From: Maratus speciosus | Lineage: Eukaryota > Arthropoda > Arachnida > Araneae > Salticidae | NCBI GenBank assembly: GCA_963932465.1 | Contig: OZ010791.1 | Coordinates: 155,293,915 to 155,357,914 of the forward strand | DNA: 64,000 nt | Direction of reading: 5' to 3' | Shown here: in pieces, positions 11,925 to 22,260 of the stretch | Position numbering within the stretch: the stretch's first letter is position 1 | How the letters are laid out: every line of letters starts with the position of its first letter | Made by a program: the position numbers and the translations under genes | Notes under the pieces: generated by a model | Database searches by the model: none | Told to the model about the DNA's origin: nothing | The model's input: the letters and a program-made list of their open reading frames with translations, nothing else

Positions 11925-12475
11925 TTTATCTAAAAATATCAATAAAGAATATTCATTCGGGGATAACGATTGCACTTAAATTAGAATTAAAGAGAAATCA
12001 ATTTTTGGATGATAGCTTATAACAGAAGAGAGGAAAATAAATTTAGAAAAAGGATTAATTTTGAATGAAAATATACCACAAATATATGGCCTCGCCATAT
12101 ATATCGGCGTTTATCTAAATATATCAATAAAGAATATTTATGCGGAAATAACGATTACACTTAAATTAGAAATAAAGAGAAATAAAATTTTGTGTGATAG
12201 CTTATAACAGAAGAGAGGAAAATAAATTTTTAAAAAAAGGATTAATCTTGGATGAAAATATAACACAAATATATGGCCTTGCCATATATATCGGCATTTA
12301 TCTAAAAATATCAATAAAGAATATTTATGCGGGGATAACGATTGCACTTAAATTAGAAATAAAGAGAAATCAATTTTTGAATGATAGTTTATAACAGAAG
12401 AGAGGAAAATAAATTTAGAAAAGGGATTAATATTGAATGAAAATATAACACAAATATATGTCCTCGTCATAGATA
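11925..12475. repeat. Three tandem copies of a 186-bp unit
   Basis: 'atatcaataaagaatatt' begins near 11937, 12122 and 12309, giving periods of about 185-187 bp. Each unit also holds 'gcttataacagaagagagga' (or 'agtttataacagaagagagg') and 'acaaatatatg(g/t)cct'. Copies are about 90 percent alike by eye. No coding potential is visible. Confidence 0.85.
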
Positions 12476-12769
12476 CCAACAATCAGTTTGATTTTTACAC
12501 TGGAAAAGAGGTGGTCAATTACTGTCCCCACTAGGGTCAACTACTGGATATAAATGGTCAACTGCTAGAGAAATCTCATTTGCCAACTATAATCTATATT
12601 ACTGTGAATAATAATACTATGAATTTTTTAAATTCCAGACAATAAAATGATTTTTTTTTTCAGGACTATGAACCCTGATACCTTGATGAGTGTTTAGGAA
12701 CGTCTGCAGAAAAAATGTGTCTATAATTACAAATGAATATAAGTGAAACTGGTGTGAAACAGTAATAAC

Positions 12770-12965
12770 TAGAAGATCTTTTATTAATATCCAAAAATTT
12801 CAAATGCGCTAGGCCTTTCGAAATAACTTAGTTTTTCTTCGTCAGGCGCAAAGAAGGCGTGCTTCTACTATAAAAGCAGCCGCAAGACTCAAGTTCTTTC
12901 GAGAGGCCTAGTGCATTTGAAATCTTTGGATGGTGTTTTAAGAAGATATTTTAGTTCTTCTTGTC
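12770..12965. mobile_element. Foldback MITE
   Basis: The left arm includes 'tttcaaatgcgctaggcctt', and the right arm reads back as 'tttcaaatgcactaggcctc' followed by 'tcgaaag'. Weaker pairing reaches outward to 'agaagatctttta' and 'aaaatatcttctt', so the arms are about 50 bp. The loop contains 'cttcgtcaggcgcaaagaag', itself a small hairpin. Confidence 0.65.
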
Positions 12966-13108
12966 TATAATTACACTAAGAAAAAATATTAAACTTGAAA
13001 GAAATTTGCATTAAATGATGATTCACCTTATTTTAAATAATTCATTATTACTTTTAGTAGAAATCACTATTTATGATCAAATTTTTATGTATTTTCAGTA
13101 TTAAAATA

Positions 13109-14492
13109 AACGGTGACGTGCGAGTCTTACTCGCGCTCAGGGGGTTCCGTACAATAAATATATGAATTATTAATTGTTTTATTAAAAAATTCGTTGTTAA
13201 AAGAATAATAAGACTTCGTAAAAAAGTATACAATGTAGGGTTGGAGCTGCATATACTAGAAAAGTATAAATGGGTTCGTCATAAATGTTGAAAAAGATAT
13301 AAAACCTAAATAATATCAAATATATTATAACTCTGTATAACTGTATAACTCTTTTTTAAATCTTATCCTAATCTGTTTACGATGAACTTAATTTGATACT
13401 GAAAATAAAAGTAGCGCGTATTTAAACTTCATTTGGCATTTCATAAAACTATATTCAGCGTAGTAATAATCTTTCCTTTACAATGTAGCTTAAACAAAAC
13501 CCTTATTCAAAGTTTAAACTTATCCTTGTGCTAAGCGCGCTTCGAAAGGAGGTCGCAAAGTTGCAACGCCGGCTTGGTCCGTGCCGCGTTTTTCCAGATA
13601 GGTTTTGAATTAACTTTTTAAGTCACGGAGTGAGAGATCCACTCAGTGCAAACTAGTCGCGAATCCCATAATATTTATGTGATGGATTCTAATTAAATGA
13701 GTCTGTTTTTAAAAATTTGACGTTTATTGCTTTTATTTCTACTGGGCTTTACATCCCACAGACATATCATTAAACATTGTTATCTAGGCTTTAAAAGCCG
13801 ATGGTACATAGAGTACACTGCCACTGTCATTATGTATGTCCAAACTGCCCGGGTCTTTAAGGGTTAATATCTCGGCTAAATACCGACAATTTTTTTCAAA
13901 AATCATTACCAACAATGCTTTTATACTTCTCCTACGATATGTACCCTCAGCGCTCCTCAAGACCTTTGCTGAATGACCGCAAATCGATATTCGTGTGTAA
14001 CGGGAAAATGCGCTTTTCTAAAAAACTATGTGACCTAGGGTAATCGTTATAATTTCCCTGTAAGGTTTAAATTAACGCTTACTACCTCTAATTTTTTCAC
14101 AATTTTAGTTTCAGTAGAGGGGGTCAATAGAGGGGGAGAAACATATTTTTCACTGCATTTTCGAAGACATCTCTGAAATTAAAATACCTAAAATTAAAAG
14201 AAATATATTTTTGAGTTCAGCGTTACAAAAGCTTTCACACGATACCCACACAATAGAAAAAGAAAAGATTTTTTTTTCAAGTAACTTAGTTAGCTTCTCT
14301 ACACTTTTGCTAATATATTTGTGAATGTTTAATAATATGTAAATATATGTATATCAATAGTCTTTATTACTTCCTCCAATTTGAACTTTCCACGTTCCAT
14401 AGTTTAAGAGAAAAATGGCTGTGACAGACGGACAGACAGACACAGGAATGACCTTATAATGGTTCCATTTTTACTTTTTAAGTACGGATCCC
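13109..14492 (+). mobile_element. Interspersed repeat with GGTTCCGTAC ends, copy 1
   Basis: It starts 'aacggtgacgtgcgagtctt' and ends with a GACA/GACG-rich tract followed by 'tttttaagtacggatccc'. The 5' 'gggttccgtac' and the 3' 'gtacggaaccc' (intact in copy 2) are inverted. TTAAAATA occurs at 13101-13108 and again at 14493-14500, a possible 8-bp target duplication. The same order of motifs is known to me from abundant repeats in moths and other arthropods, to which I cannot give a firm class. No coding region is recognised. Confidence 0.7.
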
Positions 14493-14500
14493 TTAAAATA

Positions 14501-15770
14501 TATGCACCTCCAATTATTGCAGTTGTATCGACTTTCTTTTTTATATATATACTTACTTTACAAACGGATTGGAGGCTAAAAAACAAAAGAGGTCAATAAT
14601 AAAGAAGCAATATAAAACTGAAACGAAGAAAGAAAGGGAATTTTTCCTTCTTTTTTCCTACATAAAATTTGCATTTCTTTATTTGAAAGCCTGAGATGTA
14701 AAACAAGGTGATAAAAAATCCAATTTTCCGGACATTCAAGATTGAAGTTTTCGAAAGAAAACTACAAATTTATTCTGTTTGCTTCCTCTAAAACAGCTCA
14801 TTTGTTAAAACTGGACCTTCAGTTAGCTGCTTCAGTTGTGCAACACTTTTTGTCTGATAGATTTTATATTATTGGAGTTACGAGCAAAGATTCTTTGTTA
14901 TTAAAATTAATAACTAAATTTACGCCTTGTACTTTTAAAAGATTATCACGATGAGTTTTAAAGAAAAAACAGTAAAAATTCCAAAATGTTAGTTACCATG
15001 TTTTACACCCGGATCCATTAATTAATCCCTGTTAGCTTTTTTTCTTCTTTCATTATAATTTCATTACATCGCAACAGCAAGTTTTTGAGATCTGGCAACA
15101 CTGCTTCCAAAGTATAATCTTTAATTTATTTTATCTATTTCAAAGCAAAAAAAGCAAAATATATATTTTAGTAAGCTCAAGAAATTTCTATTAACTCAGC
15201 AAACAACTAATGGCGAAAACGTTCAGAGATTTTTCTAATCACTCAAACGTTGATAGAAAAAAAAATATATTTTTTTTTTCTCTTCGAGTGTGTTAACTGA
15301 ATTGTCACTTACTTCAAATTCTTCTCGTGTTGTTCTCTTCACCAATTACATTAATACCACTTCTCTGAAATGTCAAAAGGGATTTCTAATTTCTATGGTA
15401 GTTAAGCAGTTTTATATATATATATAAAAGGAAATTATAATTGGAAACGAATGCAGCATAAAGAAAAAAAAAATCAAGGATAAAAAATGGGGAACTGCTA
15501 AGTTTGAATTAAAGATTAATTAAAAGGGAAAAAAAAAGAAGTGTCGTGATGTTTTGAACCAACATTTAGTACTGCAGTAAATACAACCATAAGACGATGA
15601 AATTGCGTTCCATTATTCGGTGCTCAGGATGAATCATAAAATAGTAAAATATCGAACAATAAACTAGTAAAATCCTAAAATACAAATTTACAATCATCTT
15701 CATTTTCAAATAAAGTTTAATCTGACTTGTTTTTAAAGTAGAATTCAGAATACTGCGAACATCCAAAAAT
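14501..15770. other. Unassigned AT-rich spacer
   Basis: No gene or clear repeat seen. It contains a TA-rich run near 15417-15427 and several A- or T-homopolymers. Confidence 0.4.
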
Positions 15771-15771
15771 G

Positions 15772-15845
15772 AGGAATCGGGATTCGAACCTGATATACTG
15801 CTTGACTTGCCAGCGCTGTAAACACTAGATAAACCAGCAAATACC
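15772..15845 (-). other. tRNA-like sequence, probably SINE-derived
   Basis: On the minus strand it shows a B-box 'GGTTCGAATCC' (15780-15790) followed by 'cgattcc', and about 40 bp upstream an A-box-like stretch 'tgctggtttatctagtg'. The acceptor ends pair poorly, so it looks like a tRNA-derived remnant rather than a working tRNA gene. No SINE tail or target duplication was found. Confidence 0.4.
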
Positions 15846-15940
15846 TTCGTACTCTACAGCAGCATTTTGAGAGTGCATAGAAGAGTTTATTTTGATTGAC
15901 CGTTTAATAGCTTCAGTTTTTTAGGGAAACTTTTAAGGTT

Positions 15941-15945
15941 GAACC
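15941..15945. repeat. Target site duplication GAACC (left)
   Basis: GAACC directly precedes the left LTR and is repeated at 21846-21850 after the right LTR. A 5-bp duplication fits BEL/Pao integration. Confidence 0.95.
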
Positions 15946-16199
15946 TGGTCGATATGATGTGGACTGTAGACGTTAATTTTCTTTTTAATTGATTTTATTC
16001 ACACTTAAAACTGCACAAGACACTTACACAACATAAATTTCACAAACTTGAATAAATTGAAAATCATAATTAATATCCATCGCGTAGTTTGGATGGAGTG
16101 TTTTTAGAGACGTGTTGATGCTTTGACGATCAACAGCTTAACTAACCTTTTTACAGACTGCTCGCTAGGGGGAGCTCGTTCTATTTCCGGAACGGAACA
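15946..16199 (-). repeat. 3' LTR of BEL/Pao element
   Basis: 254 bp, beginning TG and ending CA when read on the plus strand. It matches the other LTR at all but one base. On the element strand it follows the end of pol by about 175 bp. Confidence 0.95.
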
Positions 16200-16374
16200 T
16201 GCCGCCCGGGGATGAAATATGACATATTTCAGCAATTAATATAAACATAATACAATAGATAACTAATTAACACTACAAATGATACTGAAATACAAAATAC
16301 TAATATACAAAACAATCAGGATAATTACTTAAAAAATAATATATATAAGAAATACAATGATGCATAAACATTAT

Positions 16375-18873
16375 TTAAGAGTCCTGAATGGGTAACAGGC
16401 ATACTTTTGAAATGCCTCTTAAAAATATACCACATGCAGTTTTGACTTTGACTGCACGAACCCTATTGTCCCTGTCTGGAATTATTTTAAGAATTCGGGC
16501 AAGAGCCCACTTACATGGTGGGAGATTTTCTTCTTTTAATAACACTAGAGATCCCAACTTTATATTTTCTTTTGTAAATTGCCACTTACCGCGCTGCTGC
16601 AAGTGATTTAAGTAGTCAATAGACCAACGTTTCCAAATGCATTGAACATATTTGGTAATTAATTGCCAATGGGTTAATCTATTTTCAGAAATATTTATAA
16701 CATTAGGCTCTGGAATACTATTAATGGGTCTGCCAATTAAAAAATGCCCTGGCGTAAGCACTTCAAACTCATTTATGTCATCAGAAAGCGGAAATAAAGG
16801 TCGGGAATTTAAGATCCCCTCAATTTGGACTACTAGAGTTTCAAAGTCCTCTAGAGTAATTTTATTATTACCTACGGCCCTAAGCAAATGATGTTTGAAG
16901 GACTTAATGCCAGCTTCCCATAGACCGCCAAAATTAGGAGATCGTGGTGGGATAGATTTCCAAGTTATGAATTCATCGGCAAAGAAATTTGATAATTCCT
17001 CGTTGGGAGTGGCCAATAATTTCTTAAAGTTATTTAATTCTGTTGACGCACCTTTAAAATTAGTGGCATTGTCAGAAGTTAACGTATTTACTTTGCCTCT
17101 CCTGGCACAAAATCTTTTAAGCGCAGCGATGAATGCAGCAGCGGATAACTCGCTTACTATCTCTAGATGAATAGCCTTGGTAGCCATGCATATAAATATG
17201 GCCACATAACTTTTGGAATAAGTGCCCTTTCTCTGATTTTTGTACTTAATGTGGAAGGGGCCACAAAAATCGACACCTGAATTGAGAAACGTATGGTTAG
17301 GTGTTACGCGTTGCGATGGGAGGCCTCCCATTAACTGATCTAGTGTTTTGGGGTTATGCCGGAAACATGTGACACAGGTGTGCACTGTTTTTCGGGCAAT
17401 GCTTTTAGCCTTTATAGGCCAATATTTCATCCGTACTTGATGAACTAATCCCTGAGCACCTATGTGAAAGTACTTTTTATGAAAGTATTCAAAAATTAAT
17501 TTAGTGAGCTTATGATCACTGGGCAGAATTAATTGGTGCTTAGCATCAAAAGGCAAGTCAGAATTGATTAATCTGCCCCCTACACGAAGTAATCCACATT
17601 TGTCAATGAAGGGGTCTAATCCCTTTAACTTACTGGAAGAAGGAACAGTTTGTCCCTTTCTGAGTGCTGCTAATTCAGGAGCGAACTTACCTTCCTGGGC
17701 CTTTTTTACCACAAAATGTGTACTATATTTTAATTCTGTGCCCGAAAGCTGATTCCGTTTTATATCTCTATGGCGGCTGTTATTGATGAACCTAAAAATA
17801 AAACTACATATTCTAATTAATTTAAGAAAATTATTAGAAGAATTATATAAACCATTAAAAAAATCGTTAGAGTCTTTATGAAAAGTCAATAAATTAAAAT
17901 CAGTTTTTAGTTCATGATCACAGTCAATGTCCTTGAGGGTAGGAAATTGTTTGGGAACTGAAATTTCCCTTTGAAGAAATTCCGGACCAAACCACCACAA
18001 ATCATTATTGATCAGATCCTTGGCTGTTGCACCTCTGGAGATGATATCTGCTGGATTGAATTTTGAAGATACATGGTTCCAGTGATAATTCTCAGAAATA
18101 GACTGGATCGTGGTGACTCTATTGGAAACGAAAGTTTTAAGTTTGTGGGGTGGTGTGTTAAGCCAAAATAGAACAATCGATGAATCTGTCCATAGCCACA
18201 CCTTTTCAAAGCATAGCTGTAGGATGGGAATTATTTTTTGAACCAGTTTTGCCAAAAGTAGAGCTGCACACAACTCTAGTCGCGGGATGGTCATTGGCTT
18301 TGGGGGGGCCACACGGGACTTGCTGCACAAAAGATTAGACTTGAACTGTCCAGTTGTGGAGAGAGATCTTATATAGATGGCTGCTCCATAGGCCTTTCCA
18401 GAAGCGTCTGAAAATCCGTGTAAATCTAGACCTGCAATGTTGTCAGACAAAACATATCGTGGAATTGTAAGATGATTCATTTCTGTCAATTTAATCAGAA
18501 AATTTTGCCATTCCCGAAGAGAACTGGCAGGCAGATGTTGATTCCAATTTATCTTTAATTCCCATAAATGTTGCATGAAAATTTTTGCTTTGGTTAGAAT
18601 AGGGCCAATTAGGCCTAAGGGATCGTAAATTTTAGCAATTTGTGCCAAAACTTCTCTTTTAGTATAAACATCTTTGGGTTCGATACTAATTTTAAAAATA
18701 AAATGATCTGATTCAGGTTTCCAAAGCATCCCTAAAGTTTTTACAGAAATTTGCTGCGAGTGTTCGTCAAATGCATATTCTGATATGGCTGCGTCTTGTA
18801 ATAATTCAGGATGATTATAGACCCACTTGTGTAGCTCCATCCCTCCCCTTTTTAAGATCAGAATTAGTTGAGA
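16375..18873 (-). CDS. pol: BEL/Pao pol, distal part: RNase H, integrase
   Basis: An open frame of about 830 codons that continues the upstream pol frame after a TAA. Counting from the methionine at 18840, RNase H acidic residues appear at D145 ('GFSDASGKAYGA'), E189 ('IPRLEL'), D219 ('LWTDSS') and D265 ('NPADIISRG'). An HHCC zinc site follows: H454, H459, C489, C492. The integrase triad is D524 ('GVDFCGPF'), D590 ('TSDNATNF') and E642 ('GGLWEAGIK'). A C-terminal region like the domain usual in BEL/Pao pol (DUF5641) ends 'GISKVCLLPI'. All catalytic residues are present and length is normal, so the distal half looks intact; only the stop upstream separates it from RT. Confidence 0.9.
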   Translation of the reverse strand, partial: SQLILILKRGGMELHKWVYNHPELLQDAAISEYAFDEHSQQISVKTLGMLWKPESDHFIFKISIEPKDVYTKREVLAQIAKIYDPLGLIGPILTKAKIFMQHLWELKINWNQHLPASSLREWQNFLIKLTEMNHLTIPRYVLSDNIAGLDLHGFSDASGKAYGAAIYIRSLSTTGQFKSNLLCSKSRVAPPKPMTIPRLELCAALLLAKLVQKIIPILQLCFEKVWLWTDSSIVLFWLNTPPHKLKTFVSNRVTTIQSISENYHWNHVSSKFNPADIISRGATAKDLINNDLWWFGPEFLQREISVPKQFPTLKDIDCDHELKTDFNLLTFHKDSNDFFNGLYNSSNNFLKLIRICSFIFRFINNSRHRDIKRNQLSGTELKYSTHFVVKKAQEGKFAPELAALRKGQTVPSSSKLKGLDPFIDKCGLLRVGGRLINSDLPFDAKHQLILPSDHKLTKLIFEYFHKKYFHIGAQGLVHQVRMKYWPIKAKSIARKTVHTCVTCFRHNPKTLDQLMGGLPSQRVTPNHTFLNSGVDFCGPFHIKYKNQRKGTYSKSYVAIFICMATKAIHLEIVSELSAAAFIAALKRFCARRGKVNTLTSDNATNFKGASTELNNFKKLLATPNEELSNFFADEFITWKSIPPRSPNFGGLWEAGIKSFKHHLLRAVGNNKITLEDFETLVVQIEGILNSRPLFPLSDDINEFEVLTPGHFLIGRPINSIPEPNVINISENRLTHWQLITKYVQCIWKRWSIDYLNHLQQRGKWQFTKENIKLGSLVLLKEENLPPCKWALARILKIIPDRDNRVRAVKVKTACGIFLRGISKVCLLPIQDS

Positions 18874-20727
18874 TTACAAGTCCTGTGCGTCTTGTAAGGA
18901 ACCTGCACCAGATAAACAATCATCAACATACATGTCGTTATGAATCACTTCTGCAGCTTTTGGAAATTCTTTTCTTTCTTCATCAGCAAGAGCTTTCAAC
19001 GTTCGCGTGGCAAGAAAGGGAGCACTAACAGTGCCATATGTAATCGTGTTGAGTTTATATATTTTTATCGGGGCGTCCGTACTGGACTTCCAAAGAATTT
19101 TTTGCAAATTTCTCTGTTGTGGGTCAATCAGTATCTGCCTGTACATTTTCTTAATGTCTGCACAGAATGCATATTTGTGGGTACGGAATCTGGTTATAAT
19201 CGAAAATAAATCTTGCTGAACCGTTCCCCTATTTAATAAAATAGAATTAAGTGAATAACCACTAGATGTATTTGAACTTGCATTGAAGACAACTCTCAGG
19301 GGAGTGGATAATTTTTCTGGTTTATACACAGCATGATGTGGAATGTAATAAGACAGCTTATTTTCTTTTTCATTTTTAATTTGTGTCATATGCCCCAAAG
19401 TTTCGTATTCTTCCATAAAAGCTGTATATAAGTTAGCCATTGTTTTATTTTTATCTAATTTAGCCCATAAACTACTTAATCGCCTGGCTGCAATTTCTCT
19501 AGAACTTCCTAACACTGATTCTGCATTTTCTTTCAATGGTAGCTGTACTGTAAATCTACCGGTGTGATCGCGTTTATAGGTTCTTCTAAAATGTTCCTCA
19601 CAAAATATTTCTTCATCCCCTTTGACAGTTTCTTTATTATCCCCAGGTAAAGATTCTATTTCAAAAAATTTCTGTAAAGTATTGTCTAAGCTATTTTCAG
19701 TTAAGAGGCAACAATATGACTTATTTTCAACTTGTGGAAGTGAACCTGCGATTATATACCCAAATACTGTATTCTGTAACATACAATTAGCATTTGATAA
19801 ACGAATTTGCTCACTCTTTAAAATGTCAAAAAATACCTCGCTACCAATCAATGCATCAACCTGACCAGGTATATGAAAATTATTGTCCGCTAATTCTATG
19901 TAGTTAGGAATACATAAATTTGAAATGTCTAATCTTTCAACCGGAATATTGTTTGTTATTTTTGGTAGAACTGCAAACTCTAATGTTTTAGAAAATGTTC
20001 CTTTTTCATTTGATATTTTTGCATTGATAATTTGTTTTATTTCCTGGTGTGATTCGTTAATACCGGAACTAACACCCTTGAATGGTTTTGGTTTAAGATT
20101 TAATTTCTTGCATGCGCTGTTACTTAAAGCGTGGATAGACGACCCATTATCTAGAATTGTTCTTAATCTAATTTTATTTCCATACACATCTGTTACTAAA
20201 ATTATAGCTGTGTTTAATATTGCGCAATTTCTTTTATCTTCTAGTAACAAATTGGAACCAATTAATGGCGTCTCTTTATTCTCAGGTTCAGAAATGCTTA
20301 TTTGTTTATTTTTAACAAATTCGTTATTTTTATTTATTATTGCCGTTTCCGACATGATATTTTCATTTGCTTCACATAGTAAGGTGTTATGTACTAATTT
20401 GCATCTCCTACAGGTAAATTTAGAATTGCATTGACCTTGATGTAATCGTAAACAATTTGAACATAATTTATTCTTACTTACAATCATTTTCCTTTCACGA
20501 ATACTCATGTTTAAAAAAGCAGAACATTTGAAAAGGGGGTGAGGCGAATTGCATAACACACATGGCTTTACATTATTTTTATTTTTATTATCGTTGATAA
20601 AAAATGATCTGGATTTATTTACTGCGCAATTGTTCTTAGATTTCGAGGGCTTCGTTACAGACATTCCGGCGTCAGTCGAAAGTTTTATCGATTCTAAAAC
20701 TAAGCATCTTTTTTTCCAAAAAAGCAA
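18874..20727 (-). CDS. pol: BEL/Pao gag C-terminus, protease and reverse transcriptase
   Basis: Counting from the first residue of the open frame (no ATG needed, as it should continue gag): zinc knuckles at about 56-68 and 89-118 (C-x2-C spaced with later H/C). The aspartic protease motif is 'ILDNGSSIHAL' with D193; asparagine replaces the usual S/T, and I recall variation at this place in BEL proteases. The RT follows, with the first catalytic aspartate in 'CADIKKMYRQI' (about 524) and YVDD at 600-603. The frame ends at TAA 18874-18876 directly after 'LQDAQDL'; family members read on through here. It overlaps the end of gag by 56 bp in another frame. Confidence 0.9.
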   Translation of the reverse strand: MLFWKKRCLVLESIKLSTDAGMSVTKPSKSKNNCAVNKSRSFFINDNKNKNNVKPCVLCNSPHPLFKCSAFLNMSIRERKMIVSKNKLCSNCLRLHQGQCNSKFTCRRCKLVHNTLLCEANENIMSETAIINKNNEFVKNKQISISEPENKETPLIGSNLLLEDKRNCAILNTAIILVTDVYGNKIRLRTILDNGSSIHALSNSACKKLNLKPKPFKGVSSGINESHQEIKQIINAKISNEKGTFSKTLEFAVLPKITNNIPVERLDISNLCIPNYIELADNNFHIPGQVDALIGSEVFFDILKSEQIRLSNANCMLQNTVFGYIIAGSLPQVENKSYCCLLTENSLDNTLQKFFEIESLPGDNKETVKGDEEIFCEEHFRRTYKRDHTGRFTVQLPLKENAESVLGSSREIAARRLSSLWAKLDKNKTMANLYTAFMEEYETLGHMTQIKNEKENKLSYYIPHHAVYKPEKLSTPLRVVFNASSNTSSGYSLNSILLNRGTVQQDLFSIITRFRTHKYAFCADIKKMYRQILIDPQQRNLQKILWKSSTDAPIKIYKLNTITYGTVSAPFLATRTLKALADEERKEFPKAAEVIHNDMYVDDCLSGAGSLQDAQDL

Positions 20728-21589
20728 TTAAATAGTCAAAAGTCGGAACATCTGAGTTTTGAAGAGATAATTCAAACTGCTTTTGAGTTTCGTTATGCAA
20801 TTTTTTCAGAATTATATTTATGAATACACTTTCTGATAAATTATTTTGTGTGTATTCCATAATTTTGAGTGCGCGAATGTTTTTGTTAACACAATCAATA
20901 AAATTACGCAATTCTTTAGGGGATTCATATTGCATTTTTTCATAATTTAAAATTGCAGAAATATGTGAATCGATTAACAATCTTTTATTTTCGCATCTGC
21001 GTATCAGAGCTTGAAACAATGAATTGAAATCATCATCAGGTGATTCTAAATGTTTAGCTTCGTTTTTTAAAGAAGCTTTTAAATAAAATAGCTTCTGATT
21101 ATTATCTAATTGGGGATTGTTAACAATCAAGTTAGTAAACTGCGTATTAAAATTAGCAAAATCACAGTAATCACCACCGAATGAAGGTAATGGAATTTCA
21201 GGGAGGCGTACCTTTGTTTTGTTTTCATTTGAATGATCATTAATATTTACACTTGCGATATTACATTTATTTTCAAAAGATGCTAATAAAACTTTTAAGC
21301 TTACCTCAATTTGTTCGAGCCTTTCATTAGCAGTGTCGATATCCTCCTCTATATCTTGCACTTGTTGCGCAGATAATTCTTGGATGTCAAAATATTGTTC
21401 TCTTAATTCCTCTAATTTATTTTGAAGAGCTTCTGTCTTTTTTAATTTTACTTCTAATGTGCTCACATTCGTTGTTTTTATATCGGTCGTATCTGTTATA
21501 AACTGCTCTAATCTTGTAATAGCAGCCTTTACGGTGCCTTTTAATCGATTAAGCTTATCCACAGTAGCTCTCAGGCTCTCTCGGACCAC
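20672..21589 (-). CDS. gag: BEL/Pao gag, N-terminal and central part
   Basis: An open frame of 305 codons opening directly after the 5' LTR. The first usable codon near the start is GTG at 21587-21589 inside the putative primer-binding site, and the next in-frame ATG is deep in the protein, so the true start is uncertain: non-AUG initiation or a lost ATG are both possible. A predicted coiled coil covers about residues 48-110 (E/K/L-rich). 'LPEIPLPSFGGDYCDF' near 128 and 'KLFYLKASLKNEAKHL' near 165 fit the DUF1759 gag region of Pao elements. The frame leaves the family consensus at an A7 run (about 20712-20718) and stops at 20672; the zinc-knuckle part continues in the overlapping frame. Confidence 0.88.
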   Translation of the reverse strand: MVRESLRATVDKLNRLKGTVKAAITRLEQFITDTTDIKTTNVSTLEVKLKKTEALQNKLEELREQYFDIQELSAQQVQDIEEDIDTANERLEQIEVSLKVLLASFENKCNIASVNINDHSNENKTKVRLPEIPLPSFGGDYCDFANFNTQFTNLIVNNPQLDNNQKLFYLKASLKNEAKHLESPDDDFNSLFQALIRRCENKRLLIDSHISAILNYEKMQYESPKELRNFIDCVNKNIRALKIMEYTQNNLSESVFINIILKKLHNETQKQFELSLQNSDVPTFDYLIAFLEKKMLSFRIDKTFD

Positions 21590-21591
21590 AA
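21577..21591 (-). promoter_or_regulatory. Candidate primer-binding site
   Basis: On the element strand the 5' LTR ends at 21592, and 'TTG' is followed by 'TGGTCCGAGAGAGCC'. TGG is the expected complement of a tRNA CCA end. I could not name the tRNA. Confidence 0.45.
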
Positions 21592-21845
21592 TGGTCGATA
21601 TGATGTGGACTGTAGACGTTAATTTTCTTTTTAATTGATTTTATTCACACTTAAAACTGCACAAGACACTTACACAACATAAATTTCACAAACTTGAATA
21701 AATTGAAAATCATAATTAATATCCATCGCCTAGTTTGGATGGAGTGTTTTTAGAGACGTGTTGATGCTTTGACGATCAACAGCTTAACTAACCTTTTTAC
21801 AGACTGCTCGCTAGGGGGAGCTCGTTCTATTTCCGGAACGGAACA
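21592..21845 (-). repeat. 5' LTR of BEL/Pao element
   Basis: 254 bp, identical to 15946-16199 except one base. It should carry the promoter for the minus-strand transcript. Followed by the GAACC duplication at 21846-21850. Confidence 0.95.
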
Positions 21846-21850
21846 GAACC
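21846..21850. repeat. Target site duplication GAACC (right)
   Basis: Matches 15941-15945. Confidence 0.95.
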
Positions 21851-22260
21851 AATAAGAAATTTTATCGAAAGTTAAGAAAAACGATATTTTAGTTACTTTA
21901 CCCCATAAAATAGTTCAACTTAGAAATAAAACTTTTAACAACTTTCGAGGTTGAACTGTACAGTTTTATCGAAAGTTAAGAAAAACGATATTTTACTTGC
22001 TTTACGCCATAAAATAGTTAACTTAGAAATAAAAATTTTAACAACTTTTGAGGTTGAACTGTGAAGTTTTATCGAAAGTTAAGAAAAACGATATTTTACT
22101 TGCTTTAAGCCATAAAATAGTTCAATTCAGAAATAAAACTTTTAACAACTTTCTAGGTTAAACCATGAAGAAATTTTATTGAAAGTTAAGAAAAACGATA
22201 TTTTACTTAGTTTACGCCATAGAATAGTTCAACTTAGAAATGAAACATTTAACAATGTAA
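21851..22260. repeat. Tandem repeat of about 105 bp, four copies
   Basis: 'ttttatcgaaagttaagaaa' (one copy with 'attg') starts near 21857, 21965, 22069 and 22173. Each unit also has 'cataaaatagtt' and 'aacttttaacaacttt'. The left flank of the BEL/Pao element ('gaaacttttaaggttgaacc') is a piece of the same unit, so the retrotransposon inserted into this array. Confidence 0.88.

Larger units (their letters stand above)
15946..21845 (-). mobile_element. Full-length BEL/Pao LTR retrotransposon
   Basis: A 5900-bp element, transcribed on the minus strand, with 254-bp LTRs, a GAACC duplication and gag-protease-RT-RNase H-integrase order. The LTRs differ at one position (g versus c, near 16083 and 21729), implying a recent insertion. 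It landed in a 105-bp tandem repeat, whose sequence resumes on the right and is partly visible on the left. Coding is broken twice: a frame change around 20712-20718 in an A7 run, and a TAA at 18874-18876. Either could be a mutation, a sequencing or assembly error, or, for the first, a recoding site. A tRNA-complement-like 'TGGTCCGAGAGAGCC' lies three bases inside the 5' LTR. Confidence 0.95.

Noticed and set aside
16388..17752. Plus-strand ORFs over the BEL pol gene
   Set aside because: Antisense shadows of the integrase and RNase H coding sequence.
19925..20434. 169-codon plus-strand ORF
   Set aside because: Lies wholly opposite the BEL protease region; no family resemblance.
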